Of a stretch of 64,000 nucleotides of DNA, positions 43,046-53,934 are shown one piece after another. This stretch comes from Catonia carolina (lineage: Eukaryota; Arthropoda; Insecta; Hemiptera; Achilidae). Below the pieces are notes generated by a model, which saw nothing but the letters and a program-made list of their open reading frames with translations, searched no databases and was not told where the DNA came from. Location of the stretch: the NCBI GenBank assembly GCA_035578175.1, contig JAQMRL010000012.1, positions 18,083,715 to 18,147,714 on the forward strand. Reading direction: 5' to 3'. A program made the translations under genes and the position numbers. Each line of letters opens with the position of its first letter. Position 1 is the stretch's first letter.

Positions 43046-43897
43046 TTGACTGCCCCTTGCGGAGAGAAGCAGAATCGGTCCGCTACTAGCTTTTTCAATA
43101 ACACTTCATTATGTACCAATTCCAGTGTACTATAGTCCATGTAATTTCAATAGAAGCTTCCGTAAAGTATTTTCACTCCCACACATGTAAAGTGGTTGCA
43201 GCAGTTTGTATAGTGTGCTGCAAAACGTACTACTACTTCCATACTCTTGATTATAAACAAATGAGTAATAGGCACAAATCACCATCTATTTTTAATTTTT
43301 ACTTTTATTGATATATTACTTTAATGTCAAAATAAATACTTTATAAATCAGAATGTAAAATTCTCTTTGTTAATTAATTACAGATTGTATTATACTCTGC
43401 AGTGTTTGCTTTTATTACTTACAACACAAAATGTAAGGCTGTTTCTATTTTAAAGACATATATAAAAATATACATAGTCTTTTATAAATCTTTATGATTA
43501 TATTATAGTACAAATAAGTTCACCAGTTCAGTTTGAGTTTCCGTTCAGTGCACAAGAGATTTAAGTGTACGCAGTACCGGTCAACGATGAGCGAAAAACG
43601 TGATTTACGAAGCCAATCCAAAAACATTATTAACAGTGTGTATAATTACTTTAAAGAACTTCTGTATAGTAATCCTGAAGCAACAATAGAAACATTTCAG
43701 AGGCATACTTTTCTAACAACCAGTACATATGCTGACTACTCGGAATAAACGGAGGAGGAGGCAAGTAGAGGGAACGTGTACAGTGGAAGCTTCTATTGAA
43801 ATTACATGGACTATAGTTAGTAGTAGTACATAATGAAATGTTATTGAGGAGGCTAGTAGCGGACCGATTCTGCTCCTCTCCGCCAAGGGGCAGTCAA
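43046..43897 (+). mobile_element. Long-TIR DNA element carrying a transposase N-terminus
   Basis: Inverted arms of about 115 bp (43046-43161 and 43786-43897) share TTGACTGCCCCTTG, AGCAGAATCGGTCCGCTACT and CATGTAATTTCAATAGAAGC. The interior + strand from 43587 reads MSEKRDLRSQSKNIINSVYN, YFKELLYSNPEATIETFQRH, then stops, like the start of DDE transposases with a K-x-x-S-x-x-x-I-x-x-V-Y-x-Y-F-K motif. The catalytic domain is missing, so it is a deletion derivative. Confidence 0.75.
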
Positions 43898-43961
43898 ATC
43901 TTACCGTACCTATGATGGAACTGTGATCATTTCACTCTTTCCTCTCCCAGACTTATTTTTT

Positions 43962-44692
43962 ACTTTCTCTTGCTTATATGAATCAGACCAACCGCTAAGA
44001 ACATATTTTTGGGTTCAGGGGGTCTGAAAACGTGTAGATCCGGTGAAAACTCGATTTCTAAAAATCGACGTGAAAACAATACTTTCCTTCCCTATATACT
44101 ATTTATATTGGGCAAGAGAACGTGAAAACCTTTTTAGCGATTGGTCTGTGTGTAAACAGACCAATTTTTTTTTTGGCCGGCTCTTTGGCGTAGTGGTTAG
44201 CGCAACTGGCTTCTACGCCGGGGTCCCGGGTTTGATTCCCGGTCAGGTCTGACATTTTTTCATCACTCAGTTTCATTGTCATCTTTATCCACCGGCTGCA
44301 TTAGCAGAAATTGTAAAACAACAAAAATGTGTGTGAACAAAATATTTCAAGAACGATAGGCCTATATCGTACGAAGTTGAAACTTGAAACGTAAGTTAGA
44401 TACTTAAGTACTAAGTAGTTCGGTACTTACGTAAGGTAGGTACTACAAGGGACCTGACAACAACATTTTTATCGAAATCAGTCGACCGGATGTCGCAGTT
44501 TATTCGTGCGGTTTTTCATTTTTGCAATTTTCTTAAAAACTACTCCTATGATGATTTTAAAATCGCCTAATTTACTACATTTTTATGCTCTACAATATAG
44601 GGTAAGCGACATGTCTGCTGGAATTCTTCGGAGGGCTGTGCTCTCGTGTTAAAAATATTTTTTTAAAAAGATTGCGGCCTTAACCTCTTGAC
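43962..44692 (-). repeat. R1 copy 17, rearranged, with an internal inversion and a SINE
   Basis: It starts ACTTTCTCTTGCTTATATGA, then flips: 43984-44127 is in forward orientation (CAGACCAACCGCTAAGAACA ... GGGCAAGAGAACGTG), then returns to reverse (TTAGCGATTGGTCTGTGTGT). The SINE is at 44175-44328. It ends AGATTGCGGCCTTAA. Confidence 0.8.
44175..44328 (+). repeat. S4 tRNA-headed SINE, copy 2
   Basis: Head GGCTCTTTGGCGTAGTGG (A-box TGGCGTAGTGG) and B-box GGTTTGATTCC within CCCGGGTTTGATTCCCGG. The tail CACCGGCTGCATTAGCAG then AAACAACAAAAA is shared with S2. Confidence 0.85.
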
Positions 44693-45644
44693 GGACTTAA
44701 GATACTGTGACACTTATCGCTAAGGTCCGTTTCGGGATCTAGGTAATTAAATAATTAATACACTAAAGTTTACAATATTATAAGTATTTAATACAACTAA
44801 AAGATTTAAAAAATAAATAATAAACTAATTATAATGAAGTAATACATTAAATAACACTTAATAATTTACTTAATAACTTACTACTTACAACAATTATATA
44901 AATTTAATACTCATACCAAATGAAACTGAATACACAATGCACATACACAATACCTTTACACAATGCACACACACAAAGACAGTATAACAATAGTTGACCA
45001 ACACAATGGCCGGAACGTACCTGCACTACGCACCGTTAGCCACTCGTCAAAGATCAACCGAATACTGACTCACTCTAGACTCACTCCGAATATTGACCGC
45101 ACTCGAGGCTCTATTTATATGGGCAAATCAAAGAATCCTCTCGAAAGACACCGAAATTCGATACAAATAATAAAGTACAAAAACCCTTTATAAATGAGTA
45201 CTAGAAAAATCTATTGTAAGCAAGTAAATAGATCTATTGTAAATAGAATAAAAGGTAATCAACCGACCCTTTCATAAATAGTTATACAACAATAACCCTA
45301 CCTTATCATACACAATAGCGCGGTCATTTAAATAACCTCTATGAATAGGTATACTTTTATAGCTAACCCTATTGTTACTTTTTCATTCTATTATTTACTC
45401 TTTACCATTTTATGAATGAAGAACTAGAAATTTCTTGAACCATATACGTCTTAGATATTGTCACAATACATATGTGACCGTAAACACCACAGTACACAAT
45501 AAATGACACCACAGCTTGATATCTTTCAACTACTTTGACGCCCAATTGCCACATAGTGTTGCCAGAAACCTTTGTTGGTTGCACTGCTCTCTCGTTCCAT
45601 TATCAGTTGTTATTCATGTAATATTGCGTGTCTTCCACAGCGAA
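44693..45644. other. Unassigned sequence
   Basis: AT-rich, with a CA-rich stretch at 44930-44985 (ACAATGCACA repeats). An open frame at 44963-45193 is not recognised and is not supported as a gene. Confidence 0.4.
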
Positions 45645-46011
45645 ATTATGGTTTATTTTAAAAAAATAGCTTGTCCCCCAAGAGCTGTGCATTTTGGGCA
45701 AAAGCGTAATAATCAAAGATTTAGAAACTCTAAAAAATCTTTTAAGTTTATTTGTAATATTTATTTCTACAACGCTTAATTTACCGTAAATTTTAATGAT
45801 TTTCTGTATTTTGATCATGAAAACCAGAAGGCCGTAGTAGTCTATGCATTTTACGACAAAAGTTTTTGTAAGAAAAGTTGTTGGTAAATACAATTTTTAT
45901 TTCAAGCATCGTCAATTAAGTATATTCCTCATATTTTTGTGTAGAATAAAGTTTGATTTTCATTTAGCGTCATTCACTCATGATTAAAATTTGGTTATAT
46001 TTTTCATTTTT

Positions 46012-46570
46012 CCCATAACGAGCAGATGGAGTGTTACATTAATTGCACTCGATCTGCTGGTGCCAGAGCTACAAAAAATAGTTCCGTTTGTTATCATACT
46101 ATCAGCCAATTAGATGACTGAACTATTTAAGAACGGAAGAGGTAGAGGTGTAAAAGACACGAGTCATTTATCTCCTCTCAGAGTAATGAATGCCGGCCGC
46201 ATTGGTATAGTTGGTAACGTGCTCGCCTCTCATCATTCGGTCTTGGGTTTGAATCCCATTCAGGCACGGCGTATTTTCGTACGTTACAAAAAATAATTTC
46301 ATCCTTCACCGTCTGCAATAGCAGTGTTTGCAGAACAGTCGGACATTAAACAAAAAAAAGGGTAATGAATTTAACTATACACTCAGACCCTGTGGTGAAT
46401 GAAGTGAAGGTGTCATTTGTAGGCTGGGAAGTAAGTATGTGCTTATCGGAGGGCCAGGCATGCTGATAAGCATACTCTTTTTAACTCTGTGAGGAAGGCA
46501 ACCACCTCACTTATCGTTTTTTCTTAGTAAAACTTCCAGAGGTTCAAACCAGCCTTTCGGCTGTCGACCT
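46012..46570 (-). repeat. S1 retroposon copy 8, split by an S2 SINE
   Basis: CCCATAACGAGCAGATGGAG to CCAGCCTTTCGGCTGTCGAC is S1 reversed. The SINE sits at 46192-46361. Confidence 0.85.
46192..46361 (+). repeat. S2 tRNA-headed SINE, copy 1
   Basis: Head GCCGGCCGCATTGGTATAG, B-box GGGTTTGAATCCC, tail CACCGTCTGCAATAGCAG and GGACATTAAACAAAAAAAA. A 9-bp duplication GTAATGAAT flanks it (46183-46191 and 46362-46370). Confidence 0.9.
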
Positions 46571-46653
46571 TTATTTACTTTGGCAAAAGAAAGTCGTGTA
46601 GTGAGTCACACGAGATTTTTTTGTTAGTAGTAGTATTACTGAATTATATGTAT

Positions 46654-47485
46654 ATACAAGGTGATTCACGAAGATATGCAGAAATTTTGGGAGCCCATTT
46701 TACATGTAAAAATAATGAAAAAAGTTTATATAAACATGGGTCCGGAAATGCTTGGTTACCGAGTTACGGCTAGCGAAAGATTTCGCCCGGGTTTCAGCTC
46801 ACCAGGTCTTCCTGAAATTCTGGTAAGGTAGATTAAGGAGTGAATTCAATCGTTTCTTATGGTTTTTGACCTGATAAATTGAATAAAACAGGTCCCAGAA
46901 CTGTAAGTTAAATAGTTTTTGAGAAAAACCGTGTCAAATTCAAAAAATGGAGTGAAAAAAAACACATTTTTCATCTTTGTTTTTCCGGTTAATTTTATTT
47001 TGTACCGTTATGAATAAAAATTCATTTAATCAAACATCTATTCGCTTTCTGTGTACTTTATTTACACCGGTTTGTTTAGAATAAAATTTTCTACATGTTT
47101 TATTCAAAAATTTTAACTGTTTCGTGGTGAAGTAACCAAGTTATTCTTGCCCAAAGATGAAAAAATGTGTTTTCACTCCATTTTTTACATTTGTCACTGG
47201 TTTTCTTAAAAACTATTTAACTTACAGTTCTGGGACCTGTTTTATTCAATTTATCAGATCAAAAACCATAAGAAATGATTGAATTTGCGCCTTAATCATC
47301 TTCCCAGAATTTCAGGAAGACCTCTTTTCACCTGGTGAGCTGAAATCCGGGCGAAACTTTCGCTAACCGTAACTCGGAAATGAAGCATTTCCGGAACCAT
47401 GTTTATGTAAACTTTTTTCATTATTTTTACATGTACAATGAGCTCCTAAAGTTTCTGCATATCTTCGTGAATCACCCTGTATATA
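46654..47485. mobile_element. Near-palindromic foldback element (about 830 bp)
   Basis: The left arm (46654-47005) and the right arm (47130-47485) are inverted copies over about 350 bp: GTGATTCACGAAGATATGCA, AGTTTATATAAACATGGGTC, CTCACCAGGTCTTCCTGAAA, AACAGGTCCCAGAACTGTAA and others each recur inverted with few changes. The spacer is about 125 bp. Ends are TACAAGGTGATTCACG and CGTGAATCACCCTGTA in a TA-rich flank. No protein. Confidence 0.9.
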
Positions 47486-48007
47486 TTAAGGTTGCTGAAT
47501 TTGTTTATTTTGAAGCGTTTTAAAGTGCAGTTATGTAATGCACTATGTACAATAGATTGACCTTAAATTTGTTTATTGCAAGGCCTTGAAATTTGTTTTG
47601 CTTATGTTTATTACGTACATGTGTACCTTATTAATTATGTTATGAAAGATCAAAACAACTTTTTTAATAAAAACAATCACGTAACGCTTAATAAAATGAT
47701 ATTGAAATTTAACTTTTTCATTATACAAGCTCTATAGGGTGGGCCATAAAATGTTTGACATCTGTAGTTATATTCTTTTGCACTCCTACCATGTACAGGG
47801 TGTCGCAAATTAACTTAAAATTTTATTTGCCATCAATTTAAGTGAAGCGGTTCTTTAAACGAAGTGAAAAACGGACGGTGTCAAACCGTCATAATGAAGA
47901 ATGAAGTTTTTAATTGTTATTACGTTGAAATTTATCTTGGGATTTTTATACCGATCATATCTGTAGTTAGATAGTCTATTATTTGGGTATTTGCATTTAA
48001 TAAAGAA
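47486..48007. other. Spacer with transposon-end-like motifs
   Basis: AGGGTGGGCCATAAAATG (47738) and ACAGGGTGTCGCAAATTAAC (47796) resemble typical insect transposon termini, but no partner ends were found. Confidence 0.35.
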
Positions 48008-48896
48008 TCTGGTGCGAAACACTTGCACGACTTTCTCTTGCTATTGTAATTAATGAAACATAAAACCTATGTTTTATCACTTATAAAAAAAGTTAATTGA
48101 AAAATATAACCTAATTTTAATCATTAGTGAATGACAAGAAATTGAAATCAAACTCTGTTTTACATAAAAATACGGGAAAACTACTAAATTGACGTACTAG
48201 TTTATTTAGAAAATAATCCTTGAAATAAAAGTTGTAGATTTTATTATTTTCTGTAACTTCGTTTGATACTGTACACTTTTGTCCTATAAGCAAGGCCGCA
48301 ATCTAAAAAAAAAGAATTTTTTACGGATTTTTTTGAGCGCTGTAGAAATACGTTTGAAATAAAAGTTATTGTTTTTTTAAATTCCTTCAACTTTAATATA
48401 TAGTACACTTTTGCTCTAAAATGCATTATTACAACCGAAATCTTAAAAAAACCTTTGTTTTTCCTACGAATGCAGAGCCCCAGAAATTTTAGCAGATATA
48501 GCACTTACCATGACATGGAGCTATCTTGCACATCTTAAAAATATGTAGTAAATGTGGCGATTTGGAAAAAACATAGGGGCCATTTTTGAGAAAATCGTAA
48601 AAAAGTGGAAAATCGTACGAATAAACTACTACTTCCGGTAGACCGATTTTGATGAAAATTGTCGTTTCGGGTTCCCTAGTGGTACCTAACTTAAGTTTTA
48701 AGTTTCAAAATCGTAATAATATTCCGTCTTGAGATGCTGTGTTCACACACACACTTCAATCGCTAAAAACATGTATTTGGGATCAGGGGGCCTGAAAACG
48801 TGTATATCCGGCGAAAATTCGATTTTGAAAAATCGACAATAAAAATAATATATTTCTTGCTTTTATATTTATATATTGCAAGAGAAACAAAATAAA
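48008..48896 (+). repeat. R1 copy 19, full length
   Basis: It starts TCTGGTGCGAAACACTTG and ends TTGCAAGAGAAACAAAATAA. All central blocks are present. Confidence 0.85.
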
Positions 48897-48938
48897 AAAT
48901 ATTATTTTTGTGAGATGTGTTAAATTAAGAAACACATG

Positions 48939-49287
48939 CTGTTGTTTAGGTTATCAGCCGAAAGGTTGGTTTGAACCTCTAGAGGCTTTACTAAATAAAA
49001 CAAGGAGTGAGGTCTTTACCATTGCCTTCCACACTGAGTTGAAAAGTATCGCCTTTCCGCCCTTCAAATGATATCTTCACTTCATTTACCACGGGGTATG
49101 GCTGTATAATGAAATTCATTAATCTCATAGGAGATAACTCTGGCTAGTTCTCTACTCTTCTACTTTTACCTACACTTTTTCTCTTCTTAAATGTTTCAGT
49201 CATATAATTGGCTGACCATTTGATAAGAAACAGAACTTTTTTTAGCCCTGGAAATAGAACATCGAGTGCAAATAATGTAACACTCAT
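48939..49287 (+). repeat. S1 retroposon copy 9
   Basis: It starts CTGTTGTTTAGGTTATCAGC and ends near AATGTAACACTCATG. GAGATGTGTTAAATTAAG lies on both sides (48912-48929 and 49311-49328) with R1-tail-like TATTGCAAGAGAAA before each, so a longer segment seems to have been duplicated around it. Confidence 0.8.
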
Positions 49288-49328
49288 GTAGTATTGCAAG
49301 AGAAAGTAGTAGAGATGTGTTAAATTAA

Positions 49329-50689
49329 GGGAAGACTGTACTTTGTATCCCGCCAATGTTAAATTTGCTATTTTTAGGTACATTTTCACAGGATTGGTAA
49401 AAAATAGCGAAATGAAACTTTACACACTTATAGTTGTCAGGTTTCTCTAGCTACTGACATTTTTGAAATTTAATCTGTTTGATCAAAATGTTAAAAAAAA
49501 TAACGACCAACATACAAAAATGTTCTACGTTTTTGCATATAACTAATTTTTGGAGCATCTAAAGAAGTCATAATAACGCCAGTGTATGTGCACGTAAAAG
49601 ATGAATAACTGGTAAAAGTTTCAGCCACGTAGGTTTAATGATTTCCGAGAAAAATGTACCTAATATTAAAAATTTTAATTTACGGGAACAGGGAAAACAA
49701 AAAGGGATAAATCAAAAACAAAATGTACACAAACAAGTAAATTTTCCATCAACAGTTGGTTAGAAAGCTGAAACAACAGCTGAGAATATTAAAAACAGTT
49801 ATGCTGATAATTTAAAAAAGTAAAATTCCCTTCGCTCTAAAACGATCAGTATAAAATTATAAAAAATATTCATTCTGGTGACATGATCATTTTTCTGGGT
49901 AAACCTGCTAAAAAGTTAATTTTTCATTAAAATAATAATTTTTTTGACGTAATTTAATGTTCTTATGATAGATTTAGGTCTGAACTATTGAAAAACATAT
50001 AAAGCTGAAAATCGAAATTTTCAGTTAAAACCATCATACAGTCTTATCTAAAGGAGCACATGTATTGCTGCTTTACAGTTGTAAAGTAACTTCCTTATTG
50101 TCTGTGTCTGGTCATTGGCAGTCTGTTGAGAAACATTTGGATGTCAACGAACAAAGGCACACTTCTATTCGTAACAAAACAACTTGTAAGGTTTCTTTTA
50201 CCACCTTACCTTGTCAGGTGAATACAGTCGGACCTTTCTAATTCGAAATGTACTCCCTAAATCATTTATATTTTATTTACGTTATCCTCTTCAAAAATTC
50301 TCCTTGATTCGAAAAATATCCAGAGTTTTCTGTTCATGTATATTGTATGAAAACATTTTTGAGGCATTATTAATAAAATATTACGTAATTTACACGATTT
50401 TTGACGCTGTTGATTTTCTAGCAGACGGAAACAAACAAAAACCATTACTTTCAATAAATTATTAAATTTTATGTAATAGCCTATACAGTATATATTTATA
50501 TTTATATACACTTGTATTATATTATTACAGTAATATATTACTTAATTTTATACATATTAAAATTAAATAATTTATATTTATTAAATCGTAGTATTATCCA
50601 AAACAAAGAAAGAACTCGAGGATATCTTAAATGTAATGAATGAGATGATGAGAAAGCATTACTTCTTGAAAATTAATAAGAACAACATT
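49329..50689. other. Unassigned AT-rich sequence
   Basis: No repeat with a second copy and no supported gene. ACAGTCGGACCTTTCTAATT (50225) resembles one end of a Tigger-like element, without a visible partner. 50460-50600 is almost pure A/T. Confidence 0.4.
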
Positions 50690-50849
50690 CAAATGACATC
50701 TTCACTTCATTCACCACGGGGTCTGGCTGTATAATAAAATGTATTAATCTCACAGGAGATAACTCCTGTGAGATATGTGACTAGTGTCTTTTACACCTCT
50801 ACTTCTTCTGTTCTTAAATGCTTCAATCATATAATTGGCTGACCATGCA
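50690..50849 (+). repeat. S1 retroposon copy 10, internal fragment
   Basis: CAAATGACATCTTCACTTCA to AATTGGCTGACCATG matches S1 and is fused directly to a LINE. It contains a perfect 11-bp stem hairpin (50748-50773). Confidence 0.8.
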
Positions 50850-50854
50850 ACTGT

Positions 50855-51515
50855 TGTGCAGCAGCAAGAGTGACAGAAGTAGGTAGAAGAGATGGGAAAT
50901 TTAAAAGTAGGCAACGAAAACATACAGGAAGTTGGAAAATTCTGCTATCGAGGGAGTTAAATAACAAAGGATAGTAGAAGTACAAGTGATATCAAAAGTA
51001 GAATTGCTCAAGGTAAAAAGCCTTTGAAATGAAAAACAGCTTACTGACTACAAACATTGCTTTACAGATTAGGAAAGATTTCTTAAAACAATATGTTTGG
51101 AGTGTAGTATATATGGGATACTGTAGTATATGGGAGTGAAACTTTGGTGATAATGGCTGTAGAAAGGAAGAGGATGGAAGCTTTTGAAATGTGGCGTTAT
51201 AGGAAATTCTTAAAGGTTATGGAGGGGGTGGACAAAATAAGTAATTTAGAGGTTCTTCTTTTATTCGAGTGGATGAAAGATGAAGTATATGGAAACATCT
51301 TGCCAGAAGAAGGGGTAGGCTAGTGGAGCGTATCTTAAGACATCCAGGTATTGGTCTACCAATAATGGAGGGTAATATTGAGGGAGTGAAATGTAGAGGA
51401 AGGCAAAGGTTAAAATATTTAAAGCAAATTATAAAAGATGTAGGGTGGTGCAGGTATGTAGATATGGAACGACGTGCTCAAGATAAAACTGCATTAAACA
51501 AGTCGAGAAACTGAT
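50855..51515 (+). pseudogene. RTE-like LINE ORF2 C-terminus
   Basis: Across frames: KAFEMKNSLLTTNIALQIRK, FLKQYVWSVVYMG, MWRYRKFLKVM, EWMKDEVYGNI, then an open stretch ERILRHPGIGLPIMEGNIEG, GRQRLKYLKQIIKDVG and DMERRAQDK. This is the region after the reverse transcriptase in insect LINEs with an I-L-R-H-P block. Multiple stops. A second copy lies at 59905-60190. Confidence 0.8.
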
Positions 51516-51655
51516 GGCAATAAAAATATATTTATAAAATTAAAGGTATGCGGTCTTTTTACCTGTCTTGTATTACCGTATTTACGCGTGTATAGGCCGC
51601 ACGTTTTTAGACAAAACTGAACGTGAAATAATGGGGTGCGGCTTATATTCGAGAT

Positions 51656-51834
51656 TTTTTTTTTTTTTAGGTTTAACGTCCGGCTGTTCTGCAATTACTG
51701 CTAATTCAGACGGTGAATGATGGAATGATATTTTGTAACGTATGAAAAAATGCCGTGCCTGAATGGGATTCGAACCCAAGACCACATGATGAGAGGCGAG
51801 CACGTTGCCAACTTCGCCAATGCGGCCGAAGATA
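51656..51834 (-). repeat. S2 tRNA-headed SINE, copy 2
   Basis: The poly-T at 51656-51669 is the tail on the minus strand; the head ends at GCCAATGCGGCCGAAG. A 16-bp duplication GGCTTATATTCGAGAT flanks it (51640-51655 and 51835-51850). Confidence 0.93.
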
Positions 51835-51962
51835 GGCTTATATTCGAGATAGGCTGTACCTACATGCATATGATAAATATAAGTATGAATAAATCTTCAA
51901 ATATGAGATTGAAAACAATTTATTAAAATGAAAAATACAGTATTACATACCTGATGAAAATT

Positions 51963-53220
51963 AAAATATGGTAAACGGACTATTTTTCATCGTTTGATTC
52001 ATCGCTGCAGTCGTCATTCGTGCTTGTATTTTCACTATCAGATGATTGTTGCCACGCCGCATCATCTTCGGTCCCGTCCATCGCAATTGAAATTGACGTT
52101 ACTTTAAAGCTCTTGGACAACATTTCTGAGGGATGAGTTTCCAGGCAGCCAGAATCCATTCGCATATTTGAGATAATGAAGGTTTCTTCAATCGTTCCGT
52201 CGGTGTCATTTCTATAGATCTGCTTCTCCAGGCCTGATATAAACTCCGCCAATGTACTTTGAATGGGATTGATCGATACATCAAGGGGTTGTAACATGCC
52301 CGTCATTCCTCCTGGTATAACAACCATGTCACACTTTTCTTGCTACAATTTATCATCAACGTTTTTTGTCATGTGTGCTCAAAAACTGTCAATAATGAGT
52401 ATAGACCGCCGACGTAGGAGTGCACCAGGACGTTGAAACCATACAGAGTTTAACCAGTCCATATAAAGTTCTTCCGTCATCTATCCCTTTTCCTGTGCTC
52501 TCACTAAAATTCTTGACGGCAGCTTTTCTTTAAAAACTGTTTTGCGCTTAAACACCACGTAAGGCGGTAGTTTACGTCCATCTGCAGTTATGCTCAACAT
52601 CACAGTACATCGCTGCTTTTCTGCCCCACCAGTTCGAACTAACACTGTTTTTTTACCTGAAGCATTCACTGTTGTTTCATTCGGCATGTCAAAAAATACT
52701 GGAGTTTCATCACAATTTCCAATCGCCCCCATACAATAATCGTTCACCTTTCATAGCTCCAGAACATGCCTTTGAAACTCGAAAAGTTTGTCGTGGTACG
52801 TATCAGGAAACCGTTGCGTCAATTTGGTCCGTCGTCGAATGACCAAGTCATGTTGTGCCAAAAATCTTCTTGCCCGGCCGTAGCTTCCCTTGAAGTCATC
52901 ACGAGAAATGTTTATGCTTTCTGTTATCTTTTGGCCTTCAAACTGCAACATTTCTACAGACACAGCAAATCCGTTAGCTCGTATGTTACGCACGTAATCC
53001 AAGCGAACGGTCTGTATTTCAGGATATTTTGCCTTCTTTCCGCGAAAAGATTGTCGATTTTTGATGTTTTTTGAAGCGCGGCCTTTGCTTGGATCCACCT
53101 CCGTACGTTTTTTTCGTGAACATCGAATTTTCTCCCGGCCGCACGATTCCCGTTTTCTTCTGCATAACACACCACTTGCAGTTTGAATTTTGCATTGTAG
53201 CCTACTCGTTCTCGGTCCAT
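51963..53220 (-). pseudogene. Tigger transposase with about four lesions
   Basis: The start at 53220 gives MDRERVGYNAKFKLQVVCYA, then RKFDVHEKNVRRWIQAK (psq/Brinker-type helix-turn-helix), a frameshift, DYVRNIRANGFAVSVEML and HDLVIRRRTKL (CENP-B-type domain), a stop near 52750, then GNCDETPVFFDMPNE (first catalytic Asp) and KLPPYVVFKRKTV, a stop, RRRSILIIDSF (second Asp) followed by a TGA, then VVIPGGMTGMLQPLDVSI (third Asp) and an acidic C-terminus. All three catalytic Asp remain, but frameshifts and stops break the frame. In active elements it acts in the nucleus to cut and paste the element at TA. Confidence 0.9.
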
Positions 53221-53514
53221 GTTGCACCGACAAATATAACTCACGTTATGACGAAGATCAAATGGAGACAGGCTACTTTTGTAATTTTTGTAAAGTGGGA
53301 TAGGGACACAGGAAAGTAACGGAAGCATAGAAACAGGAAATGGGTTGCATTGTATAGATAGATGTATGAATGACATTCATTGTATTGGGTGATTTATGGG
53401 TTGAAAATGTTTCCAATTTCCATAATTGGAAAAACATTTTTTACCCAATTTACTTGCTTCAAAACAGGGTGCGGCTTATACACGCACGCGGCTGATACAC
53501 GCGTAAATACGGTA

Positions 53515-53934
53515 TTTTGTATGGAATTGCTTTAAAAAGTACTGAATTAATTTCTAAAATTTCCGGTAATTTATTTTTAATTTTCTGTATCGTATTACGT
53601 ACTTCAGTATATACGTAGTATTTACTGTTTACGTTTCTCTTAACTTTATTTATACTTTGTCGTATCTCTATTTTTATGTGTTTGTCTACTTTTGTGTAAT
53701 ACAGAATGCTATACGAACGTATTTATGTACTTCTTAATTAGTGTTTGGTAAAAAAATAATTGTAATAATATTTTCAATCCAGTTGGTTGTCTATAATATA
53801 ATTATTTTATCTTTAAATGTGCTTTTTAAGGAATAGTGTGGGAATAATGTAAGAATGCTTATTAAACTGTGGAATTTTGAAGTACATTTTTGAGTTTCAA
53901 TATTTTACCTCTGTTGTCGTCGTCGTCGTCCTTG
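53515..53934. other. Unassigned sequence
   Basis: AT-rich; it ends in a (GTC)n tract (53913-53930) that runs into the S1 start. Confidence 0.45.

Larger units (their letters stand above)
45645..46618 (-). repeat. R1 copy 18, partial, split by an S1 retroposon
   Basis: The 3' part (CCCCAAGAGCTGTGCATTTT) to GTTATATTTTTCATTTT; after the S1 it resumes TTTACTTTGGCAAAAGAAAG and ends GTCACACGAGATTTTTTT. Confidence 0.75.
51576..53512 (-). mobile_element. Tigger/pogo transposon with both ends, near full length
   Basis: The termini CCGTATTTACGCGTGTATAG and ACACGCGTAAATACGG are inverted and flanked by TA (51574-51575 and 53513-53514). Subterminal GTGCGGCTTATA occurs at both ends. It contains a transposase on the minus strand and an S2 SINE (51656-51834) near one end. 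Without the SINE it is about 1.74 kb. Confidence 0.92.

Noticed and set aside
44201..44245. A functional tRNA gene at the S4 head, and likewise at 15841 and 46192
   Set aside because: The cloverleaf is incomplete, the sequence continues into a shared SINE tail, and duplications flank the S2 copy.
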